From NCBI RefSeq assembly GCF_003288815.1, contig NZ_NHYM01000015.1, forward strand, positions 1 through 40,291: 40,291 nt of DNA, read 5' to 3'. Of this stretch, positions 32,301-39,781 are shown one piece after another. Made by a program: the position numbers and the translations under genes. How positions within the stretch are numbered: the stretch's first letter is position 1; each line of letters opens with the position of its first letter. Source of the DNA: Helicobacter sp. 16-1353. Its GTDB lineage: Bacteria; Campylobacterota; Campylobacteria; Campylobacterales; Helicobacteraceae. Under the pieces are notes generated by a model. It did not search any database. It was not told the origin of the DNA and saw only the letters and a program-made list of their open reading frames with translations.

Positions 32301-32487
32301 TTAGTTTATTTCCATAAAATCTATTAATATTAAAATAAATTTTCAAATCTTTAATATATTTTTGCTAGAATCTTAAGCATATTTGGCTTTTATGGATTTC
32401 TATAAATTTTTTATGCTATTTGGATTCTGCTTTGAATTAGATTCTACAAAAGCCCTTTAATTAGCTTAAAAGTAACAGAGGTTTGTT

Positions 32488-32826
32488 ATGGGTGAGATTA
32501 CGCAATGGTTTTTGCTGAGTGCGTTCGTGCTATTCGTGCTTTTTATGATTGCAAGGACATTTTTCTACAAAAGTATCGCACAAAAAGAGGAGAAAACCTC
32601 CGCTTCCATTAAGCTCACTTTGCACGAGGCAGAGATATTAATCCGCAAACACCAGCTTCAGCTCCAACGCGCTTTGGGCAATATCGATATACTAACCGAA
32701 GAAATGAATACGATGAAAAACGAGATAAAAGCCCTAAAACAGCGAAATTCCCAATATAAAATCGAAAGCGATAAATATAAATCTAAAATAAAAGATTTGG
32801 AGCAGAAAATCGAGGCGTTATTATAA
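32488..32826 (+). CDS. Membrane-anchored coiled-coil protein
   Basis: A 112-residue protein with one N-terminal membrane helix (about 8-26) and a long charged coiled coil (about 45-112, heptad-like Leu/Ile with E-I-K-A-L-K-Q-R and K-S-K-I-K-D-L-E-Q-K). The ribosome site is AGAGG. It occupies the place of an unnamed small gene before apt that I recall from H. pylori. It is probably structural or a scaffold; function unknown. Confidence 0.78.
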   Translation: MGEITQWFLLSAFVLFVLFMIARTFFYKSIAQKEEKTSASIKLTLHEAEILIRKHQLQLQRALGNIDILTEEMNTMKNEIKALKQRNSQYKIESDKYKSKIKDLEQKIEALL

Positions 32827-32855
32827 TGGCGTGGCGTGTGATGTGGTGTAGTGCG

Positions 32856-32975
32856 GAATCTTGTGGAAATTCAAGCGTGGAATCTAGTGGAATCTAAATC
32901 GCAGAATCTGTAAATATAAGGCAAGAATTTAAACGGAATCTGCAAGATAATTACATTTTTAAATTCTAAAGATTC
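32856..32975. repeat. GAATC/GATTC-dense intergenic tract
   Basis: The 186-base gap before apt carries about six GAATC/GATTC units, several as GTGGAATCT, outside any gene. This shows the word accumulates independently of protein coding. Confidence 0.75.
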
Positions 32976-33012
32976 CGCCCAATCTTAACCCAAACTTAAA
33001 AAAAGGACCAAA

Positions 33013-33555
33013 ATGGATATAGAAACTCTAAAAAAATCACTAAATGAAAACCTGCGAAATGTCCCAGACTTCCCAAAGCCCGGCATTCAGTTCAAAGACA
33101 TTACCACGCTTTTAAATAATGCTGAGGTTTTTTCCGCGCTTATGGAGTTTTTGGAAAATCACTATAAAAATTATGGGCTTGATTTCATCGCTGGTATTGA
33201 GAGCAGGGGCTTTATCTTTGGTGCGGCGTTGGCTACTCGCCTACAAGTGGGCTTTGTGCCGATTCGAAAGAAGGGAAAGCTCCCATTTACCACCATTGTA
33301 GAGAAATACTCGCTAGAATATGGCTTTGATGAAGTGGAAATCCACATTGACGCATTGCGTGATAAAAAGGGTGCAAAAGTGCTTTTAATCGATGATTTGA
33401 TAGCCACTGGCGGGACGGCGGAAGCAGGCATTAAGCTCATAAAATCACTTGGTGGAAATTGCGTTGAGGCGTGTTTTTTACTCAATCTAGCCGAGTTTAA
33501 TAGCGTGAAAAAGATAGAAAAATACTGCAAAGTTTTTAGCATTTTAGATATATAA
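33013..33555 (+). CDS. apt: Adenine phosphoribosyltransferase
   Basis: Purine-salvage enzyme converting adenine and PRPP to AMP, cytosolic. Length 180. The family opening [13 protein letters not shown] (19-31), [10 protein letters not shown] (about 61-70) and the PRPP loop [14 protein letters not shown] (about 118-131) are all present. The ribosome site is AAAAGGA. It heads the conserved apt-dedA-pepA-ychF run. Confidence 0.97.
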   Translation: MDIETLKKSLNENLRNVPDFPKPGIQFKDITTLLNNAEVFSALMEFLENHYKNYGLDFIAGIESRGFIFGAALATRLQVGFVPIRKKGKLPFTTIVEKYSLEYGFDEVEIHIDALRDKKGAKVLLIDDLIATGGTAEAGIKLIKSLGGNCVEACFLLNLAEFNSVKKIEKYCKVFSILDI

Positions 33556-33563
33556 GATTTATT

Positions 33564-34205
33564 ATGGGAATAGAAGAATTTATTATTAATTTATGGGACA
33601 CATATGTCGCTGACTGGGGATATTTGATACTATTTTGCTGGAGCATTTTAGAGGGCGAATTGGGGCTTATTTTTGCCGGGATTGCCGCGCATACGGGGCA
33701 TATGAATGTGTTTTTAGCCATTTTTGTAGCAGGACTTGGGGGCTTTGTAGGCGACCAAATATATTTTTATATCGGGCGATTTAATAAGCCCTATATCCAG
33801 CGGAAGTTTAAGAACCAGCGACGCAAACTTGCCCTAGCACACTTGCTTTTACAGCGATATGGGTGGCCTATAATCTTTATCCAGCGATATATGTATGGAA
33901 TGCGGACGATAATCCCTATGAGTATCGGGCTAACTCGCTACAGCGCGATAAAATTCGCATTCATCAATCTCATTAGTGCGTGGATTTGGGCGGCGATAAC
34001 GATAGTTTTGGCGTGGTTTTTTGGGGAGTATATTTTAGAGTTATTGAAGTGGTTTAAATCCCACCCATACATATTTGTCGCCCTAATCGTCGTATTTTTG
34101 GGTGGTATTTTATATTATTTCAACACGCAAACCAAAAAAGTCGATAAAAAAATCGAAAAATTACAGCAAACGCTAATACAAAAGGAGAAAATAAATGAGT
34201 TTTGA
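33564..34205 (+). CDS. DedA-family inner-membrane protein
   Basis: A 213-residue polytopic protein of the DedA/SNARE-associated family, implicated in polyprenyl-phosphate or lipid recycling across the inner membrane. Family segments are visible: E-G-E-L-G-L-I-F-A-G (about 28-37), G-D-Q-I-Y-F-Y-I-G-R (63-72) and the basic motif Q-R-Y-M-Y-G-M-R-T (about 105-113). The C-terminal tail is Lys-rich. It overlaps pepA by 11 bases. Confidence 0.93.
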   Translation: MGIEEFIINLWDTYVADWGYLILFCWSILEGELGLIFAGIAAHTGHMNVFLAIFVAGLGGFVGDQIYFYIGRFNKPYIQRKFKNQRRKLALAHLLLQRYGWPIIFIQRYMYGMRTIIPMSIGLTRYSAIKFAFINLISAWIWAAITIVLAWFFGEYILELLKWFKSHPYIFVALIVVFLGGILYYFNTQTKKVDKKIEKLQQTLIQKEKINEF

Positions 34206-35838
34206 TTTAAAAATCAGCAAAGGCGAAAAGGTCGACATTAAGGTCGTTTTAGTGGATAAAGAGGATATAAAAAAGCTCCCAGCGAATTTTGCAAATGGCG
34301 TTTTTAGCTTGGCAAAATTTAGCGGAAAAGATGGCGAATCTATCTTTATCCAAGGCGAGAAAAAGCTATATTATGGCGTGGAATCTAAGAGTGAGGATTA
34401 TATCCGTGAGGCTGGAGCAAGGGCGATTCGGGCGTTAAAAAAATACAATATCAAAAGTGCAAGTTTTGGCGGCTTTGAATGTGGGTGCTTAAACTACGCC
34501 CTAATGCTTGGAATCTTGCTAGGGGACTATGAATTTAGCGATTATAAAAGCAAGAAAAATAAGAGTAGTTTAAAAAGCGTGTATGTGGAGGTAGATTCTG
34601 CTAAAGGCTCTAAGGCGGACTTGGCGAAAGATTCTTGCAAAGATTCTTGCGTAGATTCCGCTGTAAGCCCAGCGGAATTATTGGCAAAAGCAAAGATTCT
34701 CTCAAATAATATAAATATGGCACGAAATATCGTAAATACACCGCCGCAGGACTGCACGCCGATTGATTTGGCAAAAATCGCCCAAAAAATCGCAAAAGAT
34801 TCCAATCTAAAATGCACTATCGGCGATAAGAAATTTTTGGAAAAAGAGAATATGAACGCCTTCCTTGCGGTCTCAAGGGCTAGTGTGAATGAGCCAAGAC
34901 TTATCCACCTAAGCTACAAGCCGTCCGGAAAAGCCAAAGCCGAATCCGGGGCTAAATCTAGGGGCAAATCTCCAAAAATCGTAGTAGTCGGCAAGGGGCT
35001 TACATACGACACTGGGGGACTTAGCTTGAAGCCAGCAGATTATATGACGACTATGAAAGCCGATAAAGGCGGTGGCTGTGCGGTGCTTGGCATAATGAAA
35101 ACGATTGCCGAACTCGCCCCAAATATCGAAGTAGAGGGCATAATCGGTGCTTCTGAAAATATGATTGGAGGCGATGCCTACAAGCCAGATGATATCTTAA
35201 AAACTAGAGAGGGCATTAGCGTCGAGGTGCTAAATACCGACGCTGAGGGGCGATTGGTCTTGGCGGACTGCTTGTCTTACGCACAGGACTTGAAGCCGGA
35301 TTATTTGATTGACTTGGCGACGCTGACTGGGGCGTGTGTGGTCGGCTTGGGCGAGTATACGAGTGGCATTATGGGCTATAACACCGCCTTAAATAGGGAG
35401 TTTGAGGAGGTCGCGCTAAAAAGCGGCGAGTTGGTGGCAATCTTGCCTTTTAATCGCCATTTGGAGAAACTCATAGATTCCCCAAATGCGGATATTGCCA
35501 ATATCACAAATACGCGTTACGGCGGAGCGGTGAGTGCTGGGCTATTTTTGGGGCGATTTATAAGGGAGGAAAATAAGGATTCTTGGATTCACCTTGATAT
35601 TGCTGGACCTGCGTTCGTGGCGAAAGAATGGGATATAAATCCATATGGGGCAAGTGGGATTGGGATTCGCAGTGTGGTGGAATTTATCTTAAAAATGGCA
35701 GATTCTATGGGTGTGGCGGAATCCGGAAATTCTGCTAAGAATCCGAGCAAGGCTGTAAAATTCGCCAAGAATCCGAGCAGGGCTGTAAAATCCGCTAAAG
35801 CTGTAAAATCCGGCAAGAAACCAGCCAAAAGAGCCTAA
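34195..35838 (+). CDS. pepA: Leucyl aminopeptidase (M17) with extra low-complexity segments
   Basis: Hexameric cytosolic M17 aminopeptidase. Metal and catalytic motifs are intact: V-G-K-G-L-T-Y-D-T-G-G-L-S, the K-A-D-K-G-G-G segment and N-T-D-A-E-G-R-L-V-L-A-D. Length 547 compared with about 480-500. Extra parts are a Ser/Asp/Lys/Ala stretch near 134-158 (V-D-S-A-K-G-S ..., D-S-C-K-D-S-C), a Lys/Ser/Gly loop near 244-257 and a basic C-terminal tail of about 40 residues (A-K-N-P-S-K-A-V-K repeats). The tail is chemically unlike the other insertions, being cationic, and could bind nucleic acid; E. coli PepA is known to bind DNA, though by other means. Confidence 0.94.
   Translation: MSFDLKISKGEKVDIKVVLVDKEDIKKLPANFANGVFSLAKFSGKDGESIFIQGEKKLYYGVESKSEDYIREAGARAIRALKKYNIKSASFGGFECGCLNYALMLGILLGDYEFSDYKSKKNKSSLKSVYVEVDSAKGSKADLAKDSCKDSCVDSAVSPAELLAKAKILSNNINMARNIVNTPPQDCTPIDLAKIAQKIAKDSNLKCTIGDKKFLEKENMNAFLAVSRASVNEPRLIHLSYKPSGKAKAESGAKSRGKSPKIVVVGKGLTYDTGGLSLKPADYMTTMKADKGGGCAVLGIMKTIAELAPNIEVEGIIGASENMIGGDAYKPDDILKTREGISVEVLNTDAEGRLVLADCLSYAQDLKPDYLIDLATLTGACVVGLGEYTSGIMGYNTALNREFEEVALKSGELVAILPFNRHLEKLIDSPNADIANITNTRYGGAVSAGLFLGRFIREENKDSWIHLDIAGPAFVAKEWDINPYGASGIGIRSVVEFILKMADSMGVAESGNSAKNPSKAVKFAKNPSRAVKSAKAVKSGKKPAKRA
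34594..34658. repeat. GATTC tract inside pepA
   Basis: Four GATTC units in 65 bases, read as V-D-S, K-D-S, K-D-S and V-D-S, mark the first extra segment of PepA. Confidence 0.8.
35734..35811. repeat. 30-base tandem repeat at pepA 3' end
   Basis: Two 30-base units (35734-35763, 35764-35793) encode A-K-N-P-S-K-A-V-K-F and A-K-N-P-S-R-A-V-K-S. A shortened third (35794-35811) encodes A-K-A-V-K-S. They differ at few bases and form a basic, alanine-rich tail. GAATC is present in each full unit, here read in a different frame (aag-aat-cc). Confidence 0.88.
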
Positions 35839-35839
35839 A

Positions 35840-36943
35840 ATGGGGCTTAGCGTAGGAATTATTGGGCTTCCAAATGTAGGCAAATCGACCACTTTTAACG
35901 CACTCACCAAAACGCAAAACGCCCAAAGTGCGAACTATCCATTCTGCACGATTGAGCCAAATAAGGCGATTGTCCCCGTGCCGGATGCAAGGCTAAATGA
36001 GCTATCCAAAATCGTAAATCCACAAAAGATTCTGCACTCCACTATCGAATTTGTCGATATCGCTGGGCTTGTGCGTGGAGCATCAAAAGGCGAGGGGCTG
36101 GGAAATCAGTTTTTAAGTAATATTAAGGAAGCAGACGCACTGCTTCATATCGTGCGGTGTTTTGAGGATTCTAATATCACGCATGTCGAGGGGCGAATAG
36201 ACCCCATTGATGATGTGAAAATTATCGAGCTAGAGCTACTTTTTGCGGATTTGGCGACTTTAGAGAAGCGAATCTTGCGACTTCAAAAGGCGAGTAAATC
36301 AAGCAAGGATTCCCCAAAAATGCTGGAATTGGCACTGAAATTAAAATCGCACTTGGAATCTAACCTGCCAATTAGGATTTTTAGCGATAGGGAAAGTGCG
36401 GAGTTTAGGGAGCTGGAGCGAGATTTGCGATTTTTAACAAATAAGGAAATAATCTATGGTGCAAATGTCGCCGAAGAGGACATAAACAACGCAAATAACC
36501 AGAATCTAACTAAGCTTAGGGAATACGCTAGCGCCCAAAATAGCGAGGTAATTACCATTAGTGCGAAGCTAGAGGAAGATATGATTGATATGAGCGAGGC
36601 GGAGAAGCGGGAGTTTTTGGAGAGCTTGGGGGCGAGTGAGAGCGGGCTGGAGCAGATTATAAGGACGAGCTTTAAGAAGCTAAATTTGATTAGCTACTTC
36701 ACAGCTGGCGTGAAAGAGGTGCGTTCATGGACTATTCCAAATGGTGCGAGTGCCCCAAATGCCGCAGGTGTGATACATAATGACTTTGAAAAAGGCTTTA
36801 TAAAAGCGGAGATTATCGCATATGATGACTTCATAAAATACGGTGGTGAGGCAAAGGCGAAAGAGGCTGGAGCAATGCGGATTGAGGGCAAAGAATACAT
36901 TATGAAAGACGGAGATGTAGCGCATTTTAGATTCAATGTGTGA
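35840..36943 (+). CDS. ychF: Obg-family GTPase/ATPase YchF
   Basis: A 367-residue translation-associated ATPase of the YchF subfamily. G1 is G-L-P-N-V-G-K-S (9-16), V-D-I-A-G-L is G3, and N-V-A-E-E-D replaces the usual guanine-specific NKxD, in line with ATP preference. A coiled-coil arm and a C-terminal TGS domain follow (Y-F-T-A-G-V-K-E-V-R-S-W ... G-D-V-A-H-F-R-F). It begins one base after the pepA stop and is the last gene of the conserved block; accessory genes follow. Confidence 0.97.
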   Translation: MGLSVGIIGLPNVGKSTTFNALTKTQNAQSANYPFCTIEPNKAIVPVPDARLNELSKIVNPQKILHSTIEFVDIAGLVRGASKGEGLGNQFLSNIKEADALLHIVRCFEDSNITHVEGRIDPIDDVKIIELELLFADLATLEKRILRLQKASKSSKDSPKMLELALKLKSHLESNLPIRIFSDRESAEFRELERDLRFLTNKEIIYGANVAEEDINNANNQNLTKLREYASAQNSEVITISAKLEEDMIDMSEAEKREFLESLGASESGLEQIIRTSFKKLNLISYFTAGVKEVRSWTIPNGASAPNAAGVIHNDFEKGFIKAEIIAYDDFIKYGGEAKAKEAGAMRIEGKEYIMKDGDVAHFRFNV

Positions 36944-37143
36944 GGGAATGTGTTATTAGATGTTAGAACTAATTTTATTTTAAATTCTATATTAAATTTA
37001 ACTCGATAGTTTAAAGTTTTTTAGTTGAGTTTTCAAAAAATAGAGTTGGGGTTTCATAAATTGTATAGAATTTAGCAATCTAAATTTCAATATTAAATTT
37101 TGTATGCATAATTTACTGTAACAATAAAGACGAGGGTAAAAAT
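36944..37143 (+). other. AT-rich gap marking the edge of the accessory tail
   Basis: This 200-base region is AT-rich, with no gene and no strong hairpin. A GAGGG ribosome site lies at its end, before the ATG at 37144. A weak -10-like GCATAAT occurs about 40 bases upstream of that ATG. Composition drops abruptly compared with ychF. Confidence 0.5.
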
Positions 37144-38064
37144 ATGAAAGAAAATTTAAAAGCTTCTGTGTTTAAAGTCGAATATCGCAAGGATTTATTC
37201 ATTCTTTCCTTTGATGATATACTAAAAGAACTTTATACAAGACTAGATGACAAAGAGGGAAACAATGTTCGTATTTTAGATTCTTGTCGCAATAAGGAAA
37301 CTTCAATTTGGTTTGATTCTTTTGATTATGATAAAGATTTTTTAGAAGATAATATTTTTACAAACGCTATATGTTTTTTATTAGCAAAAGATATGGATAT
37401 TTCCTTTGTAGAAGATAGAGAAAGTAGGCGGTTAAATAGTGTTGAAACAAGTGGTAATATTAGACCAAAAATTCCAAGTCATTGTATATATTTATCTGAT
37501 AAAAATATTTTAATTATTGAAGAATCTGACAAGTCCGCCAATATTAGCACAATACAACGTGGTATTGGAAACATATTAGGTAAAACAAAACCAGATATAT
37601 TATTTACCCCAAAAAATAGAGATGATATAATTGAGAGATTAAGTATGTTAATAGAGAAAATTAAATCTATTGAATTGATAGACTTAAACTTGCACAATTA
37701 TTTAAAATCAGATGACGATATAAGCAATTCCATCTTGTTAAATATTATTACTAACCCTAAATGTAAGATTAATGGCATTTTGAGAATAACAGACGAAAGT
37801 CAATCTTTCAAAAATACTATTTTAGATTTTTTTATTGCCTGTTTTAATAATCCTATAGATTTATCAAACATTAAAATCAATTTAAAAGATGAGAATGACC
37901 GACGAGAAATTATAGAATTATATAATAATTTATTATTTCTAAAAATTACTATAGAAAACTACTATGGTGATATATCTGAGCTACAAGATGATGAGAAAAA
38001 GCGTATAGAATATTCAAAAAGCGTATATAGAGCTTTAATTGAGGTATACAATGAAACCGAATAG
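37144..38064 (+). CDS. Soluble protein of unknown function, partner of membrane protein at 38051
   Basis: A 306-residue cytosolic protein, Asp/Asn/Lys/Ile-rich. The first half is alpha/beta: I-W-F-D-S-F-D-Y-D-K then P-S-H-C-I-Y-L-S-D-K-N-I-L-I-I-E-E-S (about 116-133), a strand pair ending in acidic residues. The second half is helical. I do not recognise a family. The gene overlaps the next by 14 bases, so the two products are likely made together. Its very low GC content and place between ychF and an hsdR fragment suggest acquisition and perhaps a defence role; that is inference from context only. Confidence 0.75.
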   Translation: MKENLKASVFKVEYRKDLFILSFDDILKELYTRLDDKEGNNVRILDSCRNKETSIWFDSFDYDKDFLEDNIFTNAICFLLAKDMDISFVEDRESRRLNSVETSGNIRPKIPSHCIYLSDKNILIIEESDKSANISTIQRGIGNILGKTKPDILFTPKNRDDIIERLSMLIEKIKSIELIDLNLHNYLKSDDDISNSILLNIITNPKCKINGILRITDESQSFKNTILDFFIACFNNPIDLSNIKINLKDENDRREIIELYNNLLFLKITIENYYGDISELQDDEKKRIEYSKSVYRALIEVYNETE

Positions 38065-38572
38065 ATGTATTAATGTTTATAATGTATTGATTGTAATATT
38101 AATAATATTAATGGTGATAGATAAAGATATGTTTATACATTTTTCGGAATTGGTTTTGTGTAATAAATATCTATTTGCATCTCTAATCACTTTAATAGCT
38201 GGACTATTTGGCTTTACGATTGCAGTAATACCACTGATAATGCAACTTGTAAATCAAAATAATAATTTTATTAATAAATTGAATGAAAACAATAATTTCA
38301 ATTGCTATATAAAGCCGTTGCTTAATAGATGTGTAAAATTCTTAGTGAATATGTTTATGTTGTTTGTGTTTATAATGTGTGTGCAAGTATTGATAGATTT
38401 TAAAAATGTATATTATATTAAGGAGCATCATATTGTTAAAGATGTAGTAACTGCTATATTTATATACTTATATCTAATATTAATATATAGGTTTCTATAT
38501 AGTCTCTATATTTTTATTAAAGATATAAAAAGTTTGGTTAATATTTTTTTGCAAACAAAGAGAGTAGATTAA
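38051..38572 (+). CDS. Four-helix membrane protein, partner of 37144 product
   Basis: 173 residues from ATG 38051, chosen over TTG 38039 because GAGGTA lies just before it. Predicted helices are at about 9-25, 39-65, 92-112 and 132-155, with basic loops. A polar Asn-rich segment (about 67-83) sits between helices 2 and 3. No family is recognised. Overlap with the soluble gene upstream indicates a stable pair, as in membrane-effector defence modules or two-part signalling systems, but no catalytic motif is visible. Confidence 0.72.
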   Translation: MKPNRCINVYNVLIVILIILMVIDKDMFIHFSELVLCNKYLFASLITLIAGLFGFTIAVIPLIMQLVNQNNNFINKLNENNNFNCYIKPLLNRCVKFLVNMFMLFVFIMCVQVLIDFKNVYYIKEHHIVKDVVTAIFIYLYLILIYRFLYSLYIFIKDIKSLVNIFLQTKRVD

Positions 38573-38654
38573 TTTTTTAAATACAATAAACACCTAATGT
38601 GATAAATATAGTATTACAAATAAAAGGAATAACAATTTAGCAAATGAGCTATGA

Positions 38655-39374
38655 CAAGCCGCACAAATAAGATTCCACGAGATTTGCAACTTTGGCAAAT
38701 ATGAGATTCAAATGCAAAAATTGCTTGATACTTTTGTAAATGCAAATGGCGTAAATGAGCTTACAAAATTAGTAAATATATTTGAATCTGAGTTTGATGA
38801 TGAGGTGGAGAGGGTAACTGGCAAAAGTGCAAAAGCTGATACGATATTAAATGCAATTAATGCGGTGGTTGTGGAAAAAATGGATTCCAATCCGGCATTT
38901 TACAAGAAAATTTCCAAGCAAATCCAAGATATAATCGAGGAATATGGGGCAAAGCGACTAAGCGAAGAGGAAAAACTCGCCAAAGCACAAAAGCTAAAAG
39001 ATATTATTACTGGTGCATTAAAGCCAAATGACGATAAATATCCAAATGAATTTATAGAATCTGGTAATAAAAAAATTCTATGTAATTTCTACGATAATTT
39101 AAGTGAGCTTTTAGAAAAAAGCCTAGATAAGCTAGAAACAGCGGAGTTTGAGGAGGTTATCAGGAATCTTGCTTTTAAATTTAGCGACATTTATGCAAAT
39201 GCCACCAAAAAGCCCGAGTGGCATAAAAATAGTGATGTGGAAAAGGATATAGCTAGTAAAATGCAAGATTGCCTTTGGAAAGTGGAAGATGATTATTTAG
39301 GCAGTAAATATATCGAAAATAAAAAGGAAATCTATCAAGTTATCCGCAAAATTGGGATAAATTTCTATGCGTGA
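38655..39374 (+). pseudogene. hsdR: C-terminal fragment of type I restriction subunit HsdR
   Basis: A 239-codon frame, open from just after a stop at 38652-38654 and with its first ATG at 38712. H-E-I-C-N-F-G-K-Y-E-I, then K-L-V-N-I-F-E-S-E-F, G-K-S-A-K-A-D-T-I, L-S-E-E-E-K-L-A-K-A and the terminal P-E-W-H-K-N-S-D-V match, as I recall them, the C-terminal helical region of HsdR proteins, which contacts the methyltransferase core. The nuclease and helicase domains are missing, as are hsdM and hsdS. It is therefore a deletion remnant; a short protein from 38712 could still be made. Confidence 0.75.
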
Positions 39375-39384
39375 AAATATCTAA

Positions 39385-39589
39385 ATCATTAAAAAAGATA
39401 TAAGCCTCCCAGTGGCAGTTGGATTTGTGCTATTTATAATGTTTTATTTGCCGAGCTTTGCTGCCACAATCGTATTCACCAAAGAAGATGGAAAGTAAAT
39501 CTATGGGCTGTATCTATTCCTTTTTTGCCAGCCTAGTTGCCTACATCGCCGTATTTATAGGCTATCGCGTGGCATTGCTAGTTTTATAA
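39385..39589 (+). pseudogene. feoB: Decayed C-terminal fragment of ferrous-iron transporter FeoB
   Basis: One frame (39385-39498) reads L-P-V-A-V-G-F-V-L-F, then Y-L-P-S-F-A-A-T-I-V-F-T-K-E-D-G-K and stops. The next frame (from about 39500) continues F-F-A-S-L-V-A-Y-I-A-V-F-I-G-Y and stops at 39587-39589. Together they resemble the last two membrane helices of FeoB (the P-C/S-x-A-A-T-I-V-F and final helix). A stop plus frameshift separates the halves and nothing upstream remains. It explains most of the 407-base gap before the BspA gene; the remainder holds GAATC words and the inverted repeat. Confidence 0.68.
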
Positions 39590-39709
39590 ACGGCGGTTTG
39601 GTTTTAATAGAATCTTGCAAGGAAATTTAGGGCAAATTTCGCGGAATCTCACAGCAAATTTGACACAGAATCTCACACAGAATCTTAGAGGCGACATTTT
39701 TGGCAATTA

Positions 39710-39766
39710 AAGATTCTAATCAAAATTTAGGGGAATCCTTAAAAATCCCCTTAAGATTAGAATCTT
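39710..39766. terminator. Long inverted repeat, probable bidirectional terminator
   Basis: The 12-base arms AAGATTCTAATC and GATTAGAATCTT are perfect complements. Inside them a second pairing (GGGGA with TCCCC) can form. It lies between the plus-strand remnants and the convergent BspA-type gene, 15 bases from the latter's stop. The arms again contain the GATTC word. Confidence 0.7.
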
Positions 39767-39781
39767 GCTTTGCTAATAAAT

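Noticed and set aside
14075-35811. GATTC clusters as CRISPR arrays
   Set aside because: Units are very short, irregularly spaced, on both strands and mostly inside reading frames. There are no regular repeats and spacers, and no cas genes.
37144-38064. Assigning the soluble protein to a named defence family
   Set aside because: Its I-Y-L-S-D-K-N-I-L-I-I-E-E-S strand pair loosely recalls several unnamed DUF families, but the match was too weak to state.
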